The notes beneath the pieces are model-generated. The model worked only from the letters and a program-made list of their open reading frames with translations, was not told the DNA's origin and ran no database searches. From Paenibacillus nuruki (GTDB lineage: Bacteria > Bacillota > Bacilli > Paenibacillales > Paenibacillaceae): DNA of 64,000 nt. Shown here one piece after another: positions 26,166-35,264 of the stretch (within the stretch, counting starts at the first letter, position 1; the number at the start of each line of letters is the position of its first letter). The position numbers were made by a program, and so were the translations under genes. The stretch is from positions 1 to 64,000 of the forward strand of contig NZ_MDER01000064.1 in assembly GCF_001721045.1 (NCBI RefSeq), written 5' to 3'.

Positions 26166-26339
26166 CCACATCTCCTTATGTCTTTGAAGTATTACTCTCT
26201 ACCATAACTTTCAAATTCAGGTATTGCAATTCTAAAAAAGAGGGATTATACTAAGCCTACGATTTTGATCGATCAATCGTTAATCGTTTTCTTTATGACT
26301 TATAATAATTTCACTTATAAATAATGATGAAGTATATAC

Positions 26340-26600
26340 ACATTCTATGACGAGAAAGAGTACGCTTTTAATCTGATCCACAGAGAGTTGGGTACGGTGC
26401 AAACCAACGTTCAGATGCTAGCTGAAGCCATCTCCGAGAAGCAGGCTGAAATAACCAACTAGGTGCTGCCGCATGTCCAGCGTTAACGGGAACACGTATT
26501 GATAGATACGTAGCAGAGTGTCACTTTGTGTACGCACAAAGTGGAACTAGGGTGGTAACACGGGTAAAAGACTCGTCCCTTTTTAGGGACGGGTCTTTTT
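26340..26600 (+). ncRNA. T-box riboswitch leader, specifier probably GCC (Ala)
   Basis: All landmarks are present: AGTA of the specifier loop (26358), AGAGAG with GGTGCAAACC of stem I (about 26382-26405), GAA-GCC-ATCTCCGAG (26424-26439), the T-box AGGGTGGTAACACG (26549-26562), and the terminator GACTCGTCCCT/AGGGACGGGTC with a T6 run (26570-26600). The usual GAA-NNN-(R)CCTCxGAG pattern puts the specifier at 26427-26429, GCC, an alanine codon. Uncharged tRNA-Ala would therefore switch on the downstream aminotransferase. The leader is certain; the specifier frame is read from pattern, not from a fold. Confidence 0.93.
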
Positions 26601-26690
26601 TGTTTTCTTTTCCCTATTCCTCTACCGAATCTTACACATACGTGAACAGATGAGCATTCACTATTTAGAGACTTTTGAGGAGGAACAACC

Positions 26691-27866
26691 ATGACAACTT
26701 CAACAATCAGCCAATTTTTGACCCCTTCTATTCAACAGATGCAACCTTCAGGTATTCGCAAATTTTTCGATTATTCTTCAGAACGTACCGATATTATTTC
26801 GCTCGGTATCGGTGAACCTGACTTTCCGACCCCACGTTTAGTTCGTGAAGCTTGTGTGCGTGCTTTGGAAGAAGGTAGGACGACGTATACTCATAATGCA
26901 GGCTTGCCTGAATTGCGTGAAAGTATCGCTGAATACCTGCATACGAATTTCCAAGTCCATTACAATCCTGCGCATGAATTGATGGTCACGATCGGCAGCA
27001 GTGAAGCACTGGATCTTGCACTACGTGTCTTGATCAACGAAGGTGATGAGATTCTAGTACCTGCGCCTTGTTATGTATCGTATTCACCGATTACGAATCT
27101 AGGTGGTGGTGTCGCTGTCGAGGTGGAGACATTCGCTCATAATAATTTCAAATTGACACCGGATTCCTTACTTGCAAGTCTGACACCACGTTCGAAAGTA
27201 TTGATTTTGAGCTATCCGAGTAACCCTACAGGCGGAATTATGACGTATGAAGATTGGTTACCGATTGCTAAGATCGCCGAAGAACATAATCTAGTGGTGA
27301 TTACAGATGAAGTATATGCAGAATTAACGTATGGGCAAAAGCATGTTAGTTTTGCAAGTCTACCGGGTATGAAAGAACGTACATTGTTATTAAGTGGATT
27401 TTCCAAAGCTTTTGCTATGACAGGATGGCGAATTGGATATGCTTGTGGCCCTGAAGAGTTGATTCAAGCGATGCTCAAAATTCATCAATATACGGTCATG
27501 TGTGCGCCGATACTGGGTCAGATTGCTGCGCTCGAATCGCTCAAACCTCATGGACTTGCTGCAAAAGATAAAATGATGGCTTCGTATAATGCACGCCGTA
27601 TATCTTTTGTACAAGGATTACGTCAGATCGGGTTACAATGCCATGAACCGCTGGGTTCCTTTTTCGCTTTCCCTTCTATCGCTCATACCGGTTTAACGTC
27701 AGAACAATTTGCTCAGCGATTGTTACAAGAAGTCGGCGTGCTCGCTGTTCCGGGTACAGCATTTGGTAAAGGTGGCGAAGGATTTATACGTTGTTCTTAT
27801 GCTACGTCCTCTGTACAACTGGATGAAGCTTTAGAACGGATGCGTCAATTTTTACAGACCCTTTAA
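26691..27866 (+). CDS. PLP-dependent class I aminotransferase (PatA/YugH-like)
   Basis: The 391-residue fold-type I enzyme has SGIRKFFDY near the start, as in Bacillus PatA and YugH, with IGEPDFPTP, YPSNPTGG (substrate loop), ITDEVYAELTY (Asp to the pyridine N) and SGFSKAFAMTGWRIGY with the Schiff-base Lys239. The final Arg binding the alpha-carboxylate is in GFIRCSYA. It is controlled by the T-box leader just upstream, whose specifier I read as Ala. That would fit alanine formation from pyruvate rather than the diaminopimelate step of PatA, but the substrate is not settled by sequence. GAGGAGG lies before the ATG. Confidence 0.93.
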   Translation: MTTSTISQFLTPSIQQMQPSGIRKFFDYSSERTDIISLGIGEPDFPTPRLVREACVRALEEGRTTYTHNAGLPELRESIAEYLHTNFQVHYNPAHELMVTIGSSEALDLALRVLINEGDEILVPAPCYVSYSPITNLGGGVAVEVETFAHNNFKLTPDSLLASLTPRSKVLILSYPSNPTGGIMTYEDWLPIAKIAEEHNLVVITDEVYAELTYGQKHVSFASLPGMKERTLLLSGFSKAFAMTGWRIGYACGPEELIQAMLKIHQYTVMCAPILGQIAALESLKPHGLAAKDKMMASYNARRISFVQGLRQIGLQCHEPLGSFFAFPSIAHTGLTSEQFAQRLLQEVGVLAVPGTAFGKGGEGFIRCSYATSSVQLDEALERMRQFLQTL

Positions 27867-28255
27867 TCAGAGCATGATAAATGCTATTGAAATGATCTCT
27901 AGAGAGATGAATAACATCATACCTCTTCATTCTCTAGAGATCATCTATAGTGATTGATTTACTTTATATGGCCTACTATTTCATGGATACCTTAATCCGT
28001 TCTGTTCATGTTTCTTTTCTTCTATAGATAACGCCTTATACTTTGATCCTGTACTGTATTTAAGCTTCTAAGCGACAGATCATTCTCATTCAGCACTAGA
28101 GCGAAATTGGTCATAGCTATATAGCTTCTGGTATAATCGGTAACTATTATCAAGTATAAGCCTTATTTGAAGATAACTATCCTACAACTACGGGATGTGT
28201 ACAAAAGAGATGTAGACCGAACTTTATTGAAATCCAGAAAAGGTAGGCGATATAT
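27867..28255. other. Intergenic region with long hairpin and promoter
   Basis: A long inverted repeat at 27892-27952 (ATGATCTCTAGAGA with TCTCTAGAGATCAT) may end the aminotransferase transcript, although only a poor T run follows. At 28107-28137 TTGGTC, a 19-base spacer and an extended -10 (TGGTATAAT) form a likely promoter for the LuxR-type gene. Nothing else was recognised. Confidence 0.5.
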
Positions 28256-29365
28256 ATGAATACACAGACTTATATGCAAAAGCTTGAATTACTAGCGGAA
28301 CGTTCTATTTCTTCTTACTCTTATATTCATTCATTATTAGAAGAATTAAAGCCCCTTCTTCCTTTTGCAGGCGCATGTTGTACGAATATTGATCCGTATC
28401 GTTTACTCTCTACAGGAGCTGTTGTAGCACATAATATGGAATCGATTCACCATCAATTACTAACATATGCGTATGGACAAGAAGGTGTTCATAGCTATGA
28501 TAATATGACTCCTTCGCATACATCTGTGATGACATTGCATTGTGCGACAGAAGGTCAACCGGAACAGAGTTCAAGATATCAGGATATTTTACAGCCTGCT
28601 GGATTCGGTGATGAGCTACGTGCGGCATTATTGTATAAAGGTAGTTGTTGGGGATATTTAACGTTATTTCGCAAACAAGATCAATCGTTATTCAGTGAGC
28701 AGGAATGTCAGTGGATGGTGGAGATTGCTCCTATCATCGCAAAACACCTGCGCCAGTTCAGCCTCGCGATTCCTTTTGTCAATGAAGTCAAATTACGTTC
28801 ACCCGAAATTCTGATGCTGTCTCAGCAATTGGAATTATTATCTTCCAATTCAGATACACATCACTGGTTAGACGTGTTACGCCAACATGAAGGAATAACA
28901 ACGTCTGCGCTCCCACGCTCTATTTTAACGGTTGCCAGTATGGCATTAACAGATGATACAATATTCGATCAACGATTACATACAGATTGCTGTTCATCTT
29001 CTCTACCATGTTCTCCTATTCAAGTGTGTGTGCCTGTACGTGAACATGACTATATCGATATTACAGCTTATGCGCTGTATAGTCACACCTCAAGTATTCA
29101 GTTGATGATTGCCATTCAATCTGCTTCTCCACTTGATATCTTGCCGTGGATGATGGAGGATTACCATTTATCTGAACGTGAAAAGCAGATCGTCGATCAA
29201 GTGATCGAAGGATTGTCTACACGCAAGATTGCTGATATTCTGCATCTTTCTCCTTGTGCTGTGGAAGAACATCTTCAATCTATTTTTGCCAAAACAAAAA
29301 CGACCAGTCGTAGAGAACTGATCGCTCGTTTATTATCCCAAACCGATTGTATTATTTCCAGATAG
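28256..29365 (+). CDS. LuxR-type regulator with GAF-like sensor region
   Basis: The 369-residue protein has an N-terminal region (about 25-175) with the alternating pattern of a GAF domain (GACCTNIDPY, AALLYKGSCWGYLTLFRKQDQSLFSEQE). A middle region follows, then a C-terminal LuxR HTH (about 303-362: YHLSEREKQIVDQVIEGLSTRKIADILHLS split over two helices, and HLQSIFAKT). It has no membrane segment, so it senses a cytosolic signal. GAAAAGGTAGG precedes the ATG. The gene is alone between an aminotransferase and a small convergent gene whose end it overlaps by 14 bases. The target is unknown. Confidence 0.88.
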   Translation: MNTQTYMQKLELLAERSISSYSYIHSLLEELKPLLPFAGACCTNIDPYRLLSTGAVVAHNMESIHHQLLTYAYGQEGVHSYDNMTPSHTSVMTLHCATEGQPEQSSRYQDILQPAGFGDELRAALLYKGSCWGYLTLFRKQDQSLFSEQECQWMVEIAPIIAKHLRQFSLAIPFVNEVKLRSPEILMLSQQLELLSSNSDTHHWLDVLRQHEGITTSALPRSILTVASMALTDDTIFDQRLHTDCCSSSLPCSPIQVCVPVREHDYIDITAYALYSHTSSIQLMIAIQSASPLDILPWMMEDYHLSEREKQIVDQVIEGLSTRKIADILHLSPCAVEEHLQSIFAKTKTTSRRELIARLLSQTDCIISR

Positions 29366-29522
29366 CTGTTATATGTTTTGTTTTTCTTCTCATGTATCGT
29401 TTGAGTGCACTCTCATTTTTGCGAGACGCTAGTGTTTGTTTTACACCTTGCATGAGTAGTTTATAGCGCCAGTCATCATCATGGCTAATTTTGTGTAATT
29501 CATCCAAAAATTCTTCACTCAT
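29352..29522 (-). CDS. Small basic hypothetical protein (56 aa)
   Basis: This is a short frame of 56 residues, MSEEFLDELHKI to RRKTKHITAIWK, with an acidic N-terminus and a strongly basic C-terminus (KRYMRRKTKH). GGAG lies about 9 bases upstream of the ATG. Its 3' end overlaps the LuxR-type gene by 14 bases on the other strand. The helix-rich composition, the even codon use and the ribosome site make a real gene likely, but no family is recognised. Its function is unknown. Confidence 0.5.
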   Translation of the reverse strand: MSEEFLDELHKISHDDDWRYKLLMQGVKQTLASRKNESALKRYMRRKTKHITAIWK

Positions 29523-29733
29523 TATAATCACTCCAGCTCCAAAATATGAACTCTATACCTATAATATACCCAATGTATATGAATTCTTTATGGAAACTAG
29601 CTTAAAATAAGATGAAAAATGTATGAAGAATGTAAGGCTGATGTGATGATGTGTAAGCATATGGTTCAATAAACCTTCTGATTATCCGATATATAGTACT
29701 GAAGGTATACGAATATAATCAGGAGGCACGACC

Positions 29734-30069
29734 ATGGATACATACCCACCTTACCAAGATCCTTACCGAAAAGAAGGTAGCAATCGTTTTGGATTGGCTT
29801 TGACTTCTTTTATTTTGGGGATCATTAGCTTTTTCACTTCTTTTATGAGCTTTGCTATTATTGGAGAATTTGGACAAGAAGATAGTGGCTTTTGGAACAT
29901 ATTACTTGCTTTAAGTGCATTTGTAGCGATTGTCCTACTTATTCTTGTGCTCACATTTAGTCTTATTTCGATTCGTACTACACATGGTAGAGCATTTGCT
30001 ATTACAGGGCTTGTATTAGGATCCATACAGATCCTTTTTGTACTGCTACTGATTTTTGTAGTCAATTAA
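29734..30069 (+). CDS. Small membrane protein, DUF4190-like
   Basis: The 111-residue protein starts with a polar, proline/tyrosine-rich stretch (DTYPPYQDPYRKEGSN). This is followed by LALTSFILGIISFFTSFM, a short loop, a second span at about 60-82 and a third at about 90-110 within ITGLVLGSIQILFVLLLIF. This is the arrangement of DUF4190-type proteins, in which a cytosolic Pro/Tyr-rich tail precedes glycine-rich spans. AGGAGG lies before the ATG. It is a single gene converging on the ABC permease gene, 11 bases away. The role is unknown. Confidence 0.8.
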   Translation: MDTYPPYQDPYRKEGSNRFGLALTSFILGIISFFTSFMSFAIIGEFGQEDSGFWNILLALSAFVAIVLLILVLTFSLISIRTTHGRAFAITGLVLGSIQILFVLLLIFVVN

Positions 30070-30080
30070 GTCGATAGATA

Positions 30081-30962
30081 TTAACCTTTGATCGCACCTT
30101 CTGCCATTCCAGCTAAAACTTGCTTGTTAAACACAGCGAATAAGACCACTGTTGGAATGGTAGCGATCATAATCGCTGCGAACATCGGCGCATAATCGGT
30201 TGTATACTCCCCTGCAAAACGGGTCAGTCCCACAGGAAGTGTTAATTTATCAGGATCAGAAATAAAGACAAGCGCCAATAACAACTCGTTCCACACCCCG
30301 ACAAAACTCAGTATCGTTACGGTCATCAGAGCAGGCTTCGAGATCGGTATAACAATCCGCCAAAAAATACTATATACCGTACAACCATCCATCACAGAAG
30401 CTTCTAACATTTCTTTCGGAATACCTGTAAAAAATCCGCACAGTACCAGTACAGCCGCTGGCAATCCAAATGAAATATAAATCAGAATCAGACCGAACTG
30501 CGAATCGACCAATCCAACTTTCGTAAAATACACAAACAGTGGAATCAATGTCGCATGAATCGGAACCATCATCCCCAGTAGAAAATAAACAAAAGTCGCT
30601 TTTGATAATTTCCAACGTAACTTGGTTAGAGCATATGCTGACATAGCACTAAATACCAGTACAGCAACCAAAGTAGCTGAAGAAATCCAGACCGAGTTTA
30701 ACAGATATCTGCCTGTATTCCCTGTTGTCCAAGCATTCCAATAATTACTCCACATCCAGTGTTGAGGTAATCCCCATGGATTGGTATAGATCTCCGGGGT
30801 CTGCTTCAGTGAATTTAGCAATAACCATAACAACGGATAGACATAGAAAATCGCTACAAAACACAATACAGCATAAATCATGATTTTACCTATAGGAAAA
30901 AAACGTCGTGTATCTACGTTAGTTTGCCGTTTGGTTGTCTCTACATAAGGCGAAGATTTCAT
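30081..30962 (-). CDS. Carbohydrate ABC transporter permease (MalG-type)
   Basis: The 293-residue permease has six membrane segments and the EAA loop EASVMDGCTVYSIFWRIVIPISKPAL (split: EASVMDGC, then WRIVIPISKP), which docks the ATPase. The C-terminal GLTRFAGEYTTDYAPMFAAI and ...AGMAEGAIKG match MalG-class proteins. No ATPase gene is in the operon; a shared ATPase such as MsmX elsewhere is expected for this class. It is the last gene of the SBP-permease-permease unit, 30 bases after the first permease. Confidence 0.95.
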   Translation of the reverse strand: MKSSPYVETTKRQTNVDTRRFFPIGKIMIYAVLCFVAIFYVYPLLWLLLNSLKQTPEIYTNPWGLPQHWMWSNYWNAWTTGNTGRYLLNSVWISSATLVAVLVFSAMSAYALTKLRWKLSKATFVYFLLGMMVPIHATLIPLFVYFTKVGLVDSQFGLILIYISFGLPAAVLVLCGFFTGIPKEMLEASVMDGCTVYSIFWRIVIPISKPALMTVTILSFVGVWNELLLALVFISDPDKLTLPVGLTRFAGEYTTDYAPMFAAIMIATIPTVVLFAVFNKQVLAGMAEGAIKG

Positions 30963-30992
30963 CCTTCCTGTTCACCCCCATCACGATACGAT

Positions 30993-31877
30993 TTAATATT
31001 CAATACTTGATTTGCGGAAAATCATATTGATCAATACTGTTGCCACCAGACACATCAACAGCAAGATAACAGATAGAGCGTCTCCGTACCCGTATTCGAA
31101 TTGACGGAAAGATCTACCATACAAGTAAGAGGCTAATACCTGTGTCTGATTGGCTGGACCTCCACCTGTCATGACAAATACGAGATCAAAGAACTTAAGT
31201 GAACCAATTGTTATCAGAATTGTAGTTACTTTCATAATTGGTTGTACCAGCGGAATCGTCATATGCCAGACCACTTTCCACCCTACAGCTCCATCTATAC
31301 GTGCTGATTCAAAGATATGTGCTGGAATATTCTGAATCGCCGCAATATATAGAATCATCGTATACCCCAGATATTGCCAACCGACTACAAAAGATACTGC
31401 CCACATGGCTGTATCCGGTTGAGATAACCAATCATTAGCCAGTGAAGACATACCAAGCACGTCTAACAATTTATTAAGCATTCCGATTTCTGGATTATAG
31501 ATAAAGCTCCACATCATCCCTACAGCCACACTAGAAATAACAGCCGGGAAAAAGAAAATATTTTTAAACCATTCTTTGCCTTTGATCGAGCCGGTAATCA
31601 GAATGGCTAGTAAAAAGCCCAATCCTTGCTGAATAACCAGACTCACAAATAGTAGAATCATCATATTTTTGATACTGGTAAAAAAGACAGAGTCTCTGGT
31701 AAACATACGAGTATAATTATCCATCCCGATAAACTTCATCGGGCTAATCACATCCCATTTAAAAAAGCTAAAGTAAATCGAAGCCACAATAGGGATAAAT
31801 ACAATCGCTGTATACAGCAATAACGCTGGCAACAAAAATAGAATAATCGCTGATTTGTTCCGTAGCATTCGTTCCAT
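30993..31877 (-). CDS. Carbohydrate ABC transporter permease (MalF-type)
   Basis: The 294-residue protein has six spans, the first at about 12-33. The EAA loop is ESARIDGAVGWKVVWHMTIP, and FVMTGGGPANQTQVLASYLY is the typical MalF-class C-terminal signature. It pairs with the downstream MalG-type permease to form the membrane channel of a sugar importer. AAAGGCGG precedes the ATG. A long hairpin lies between the binding-protein gene and this one, which would lower the relative expression of the permeases. Confidence 0.95.
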   Translation of the reverse strand: MERMLRNKSAIILFLLPALLLYTAIVFIPIVASIYFSFFKWDVISPMKFIGMDNYTRMFTRDSVFFTSIKNMMILLFVSLVIQQGLGFLLAILITGSIKGKEWFKNIFFFPAVISSVAVGMMWSFIYNPEIGMLNKLLDVLGMSSLANDWLSQPDTAMWAVSFVVGWQYLGYTMILYIAAIQNIPAHIFESARIDGAVGWKVVWHMTIPLVQPIMKVTTILITIGSLKFFDLVFVMTGGGPANQTQVLASYLYGRSFRQFEYGYGDALSVILLLMCLVATVLINMIFRKSSIEY

Positions 31878-31952
31878 GATTTTCCGCCTTTCCAGAACTT
31901 CATTCTTTGCAACTTATAGATTCGCTTAGAACATGTATCTGTTGAGAAGATC

Positions 31953-32022
31953 AGTCAGGAATCACTAACCACTGTTGCTACCTATCAATACAGTAACTTC
32001 GTTGTTATCATGATTCCTGACC
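31953..32022 (-). promoter_or_regulatory. Intercistronic hairpin between SBP and permease genes
   Basis: GTCAGGAATCA (31954-31964) pairs exactly with TGATTCCTGAC (32011-32021) around a 46-base loop. No T run follows on the minus strand, so it is more likely an mRNA-stabilising or partly terminating element, as often seen after binding-protein genes, than a full terminator. Confidence 0.6.
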
Positions 32023-32054
32023 TCATCTTTATACAGTGCTTACTAAGGAATGAT

Positions 32055-33377
32055 TTACTCTTTATTATCTTGCGTAAACTGCTCTAGACTTTGAAACGCT
32101 TCTTCAGGTGCTTGACCTGCTAAGATCGCTTGGATCGTTGTATTGTATTCGTCTCCGATCTTCGCGCCTAGTCCTACATCGTAGAAAATAAACATACCTT
32201 TCATATCTGACATTTCTTTTTGCAGTTCTTGAGCAACCGCAGGCACTTTATCTTTGTTGAGCTTAACGTTGACCGCTGGAATATCACCATTTTCTTCAGC
32301 TAACTTTGTCTGAATATCATTGCTTGTCCATGCTTTGATATATTCTAATGCTTGATCTTTATTCTCTGTATTGGCACGAATGACTAGATTGTAACTCGGT
32401 TGCCCTAGCCATGTATCTAGATCGCCTTTACCACCTTCAAAAGTAGGGAATTTGGCTACGCCTACTTTTCCTTTGACTTTAGAGTCAGCGGCTTCTACTG
32501 AACCTACTGCCCAGCTTCCCATTACAAACATAGCCGCTTCACCATTTTTGAACATATTGGTAATGGCTGTATTATCCAGCCCTAAGAATCCCGAAGGGAA
32601 CGCACCCATATCTCGTAATTCATTCATCACATTTCCTGTCTGAATATAAGAAGGGTCCATCCAAGATCCTGTGCCATCCATCAATTTGTTAAATGGCTCG
32701 TCTCCACCAATTCGATTCGCTACCATTTCGCTAAATAGAGCACTTGTCCATGATTCTTTCGCTCCAAAAGCAAATGGAGTTACGCCATTATCTTTAAGTA
32801 CTTTAATTACATTTTTGAGTTCTTCATAAGTAGTCGGTGGTGTTAGATTATATTTAGCAAAAATTTCTTTGTTATAAAAAAGCGGTACAGTCGCAAATGC
32901 AGTCGGGATCGCATACACTTTATCGTCAAAAGTCAGTAGATTAAACGCTCCAGAAGTAAAGCTTTTTTTCCACTCAGGATCTGCATTTAAAATCTCTGTC
33001 AAATCCATAATTCTACCAGAGTCAGCGTATGTTTTTAATTTACCGGCGGCATGACTTACAAATACATCTGGCCCTGCATTCGCAGCAAGTTCTGCATTCA
33101 ATTTGGGATAATAACGATCTGTTCCCGGAATATGTTGTACTTTCATCGTCGTTGTGGCATCTTTGCGTGCATTGTAATCTTTAGCTAGTTGTTCCGACAT
33201 CTTATACACAAAACTATCTGCATTCTGCCAATCATAGATCACCATTTCACCTTTAGCACCTGCCGAACCTGATCCTGTGGCTGATTCAGAGCTGTTGCCG
33301 CAACCTGCGAGTACACTACTCAATAAGAGAACACCTGTCAGCACACCTATACTTTTTTTCCAATACCCCTTTGCCAT
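32055..33377 (-). CDS. Extracellular sugar-binding lipoprotein (ABC importer)
   Basis: The 440-residue protein has a lipoprotein signal ending SSVLAGC (lipobox, Cys about 26), then a Ser/Gly-rich linker. The solute-binding domain (SBP_bac_1) has SHAAGKLKTYADSGRIMDLT, YNKEIFAKYNLTPPTTYEEL and EAAMFVMGSWA, all typical of MalE-like proteins. Anchored outside the membrane, it delivers the sugar to the permease pair encoded downstream. The kinase/regulator pair immediately upstream is probably its controller. The ligand cannot be told from sequence. Confidence 0.95.
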   Translation of the reverse strand: MAKGYWKKSIGVLTGVLLLSSVLAGCGNSSESATGSGSAGAKGEMVIYDWQNADSFVYKMSEQLAKDYNARKDATTTMKVQHIPGTDRYYPKLNAELAANAGPDVFVSHAAGKLKTYADSGRIMDLTEILNADPEWKKSFTSGAFNLLTFDDKVYAIPTAFATVPLFYNKEIFAKYNLTPPTTYEELKNVIKVLKDNGVTPFAFGAKESWTSALFSEMVANRIGGDEPFNKLMDGTGSWMDPSYIQTGNVMNELRDMGAFPSGFLGLDNTAITNMFKNGEAAMFVMGSWAVGSVEAADSKVKGKVGVAKFPTFEGGKGDLDTWLGQPSYNLVIRANTENKDQALEYIKAWTSNDIQTKLAEENGDIPAVNVKLNKDKVPAVAQELQKEMSDMKGMFIFYDVGLGAKIGDEYNTTIQAILAGQAPEEAFQSLEQFTQDNKE

Positions 33378-33467
33378 GACTCATTTCATCCTCTCATGCT
33401 TTCGGTATAGAATACGCTTTCATCATATAAGGTGTTTGGAATATCGACCATGTGGTATTTCTGACAT

Positions 33468-35264
33468 TTAACTTGAAAATTCCGACCTCTTTTCCAATAA
33501 GTGTATATTAGGAATATGCAATATAACGGTTGTTCCTTGGTCTTCTAGACTTTCAATTTGTAGTCCATAATCTTCTCCATAATGCAGTTGGATTCGCTGA
33601 TGCACATTGAGCAGCCCTATACCTGACAAGCTCGAATCTGAAGGATGATCTAGATAATGGCGTAATGTTTCCAGATGAGCAGTATTCATTCCCAGTCCAT
33701 CATCGTGGATCGATAGGATTAAAGTATCTTCACTTTGATGTGCATGAATACAGATCATTCCATTTTCCATTTGCATTTCTAATCCGTGAACGATTGCATT
33801 CTCAATGATTGGTTGCAAAATAAATCTCGGCACAATCAATGATAAGACTGCCGGATCGATATCGTATTGCATATCGAACTTATCTACATACCTCACTTTC
33901 TGAATATAAATGTATTTTTTGACACTCTCTAATTCTTCACTCAGTGTAATAAATTCTTTCCCTTTGATCCCTTCACGCATCAGATCACCTAACGCTTTGG
34001 ACAACTTGCCTACTTCCGGGACGCCTTCGATCCGTGCCATCCAATTCATCGTTTCTAGCGTATTGAATAAAAAATGAGGATTGATCTGGAACATTAGAAA
34101 TTTCAGTTGTGATTGTTGCCGTAGACGTTCTTCTTCATACACTTGATTGATCAAATAATGGATACGTGCAATCATTCGATTGAAATTTAGACTGAGAATA
34201 CCAATCTCATCTCGCGAAGGATAATTAAAGCTAATCGACCAATTATCACGTTCCGTATTTTTCATAATAGACGATAACTGACGAATCGGTCTGGAAATAC
34301 TGACAGATAAGGAATAGCCTAATATCAACGTGATAAGCGCAACAATGATAAACAAAATTAACATCCATTGCTGCAACACAATCGATTGTTCTGAATAACG
34401 TGCAGTCGGAATAATACTAACGATTTTCCAATCGGTATTCTGAATACGTTGATACGATACAATCTGCTGTTTATCATCAATATGATCTGCAAAATCACCT
34501 GTATCTCCACTGGTAATAATCTTCTGTAGATATGCTTCAGTAGGTGTATGATGAATACTTGCTTTATTTCCACTGGAAATAATCTGTCCATGACTGTCAA
34601 TAATAAATAGCTCACCTTGTTCATTAAGCTTGATCTGACTGTACACTTTGTACAAAGCTTCCTCATGATAAGTCAACAAAAAATAGCCTATCTTTTGCAG
34701 GCTATCCACGTCATAAATAGTACTTACTGCGGCTACGACCGATTGCTGTCCTGACGGATTGAACCAGGTTAGATCGCCACGGTTGCGCTGTAATACTTGC
34801 CAATTCTGATCTCGCAAATCTAACTTTCTTGGATAGGTACTGGTCTGAAAAGAAGTACCATCCAGTGCATATAGACTTACACCTTCAACATCTTCTCGAT
34901 CACTTATTAACCCGTACAGAATATTACGTATACGCTTATCGGCTGAGACATGTTGAAGTGGCGACCATTGCTGTCGATTAACAGCTTTGAGCGATTCACG
35001 AATCTCTTGATTGGTAAAAATCGCATAATACAGACGTTCAATATCATGCATATGCAATTCAATATTTTTACTGACTTCACTTAACATATCCATTGTATAA
35101 ATATTCGTCTGCTCTTGAATCAGTGAACTCGATTTCTGATACGTCCAGACACTAATGACAGCTAATGGAATCAGATTAAGTACGATAAAGGCGATAAATA
35201 ATTTATTGCGAATATTGAGATCACGAGCCGCTTGAATCAGTCGATGTAACCACACTTCAAGCAT
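33468..35264 (-). CDS. YesM-type sensor histidine kinase
   Basis: The roughly 598-residue protein has an N-terminal span (about 22-43), a large extracytoplasmic dCache-type sensor region, a second span near 295-318 (ILFIIVALITLILGY) and a HAMP domain. The His_kinase domain has the QINPHFLFNTLETMNW phospho-acceptor motif, and the HATPase_c has NAIVHGLEMQ and GIGLLNVHQR. The start at 35264 has AAAAAGGAG nine bases upstream and overlaps the response-regulator stop by 8 bases, so the pair is coupled. Family members sense sugars outside the cell, often with the binding protein, and control the neighbouring importer. Confidence 0.95.
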   Translation of the reverse strand: MLEVWLHRLIQAARDLNIRNKLFIAFIVLNLIPLAVISVWTYQKSSSLIQEQTNIYTMDMLSEVSKNIELHMHDIERLYYAIFTNQEIRESLKAVNRQQWSPLQHVSADKRIRNILYGLISDREDVEGVSLYALDGTSFQTSTYPRKLDLRDQNWQVLQRNRGDLTWFNPSGQQSVVAAVSTIYDVDSLQKIGYFLLTYHEEALYKVYSQIKLNEQGELFIIDSHGQIISSGNKASIHHTPTEAYLQKIITSGDTGDFADHIDDKQQIVSYQRIQNTDWKIVSIIPTARYSEQSIVLQQWMLILFIIVALITLILGYSLSVSISRPIRQLSSIMKNTERDNWSISFNYPSRDEIGILSLNFNRMIARIHYLINQVYEEERLRQQSQLKFLMFQINPHFLFNTLETMNWMARIEGVPEVGKLSKALGDLMREGIKGKEFITLSEELESVKKYIYIQKVRYVDKFDMQYDIDPAVLSLIVPRFILQPIIENAIVHGLEMQMENGMICIHAHQSEDTLILSIHDDGLGMNTAHLETLRHYLDHPSDSSLSGIGLLNVHQRIQLHYGEDYGLQIESLEDQGTTVILHIPNIHLLEKRSEFSS

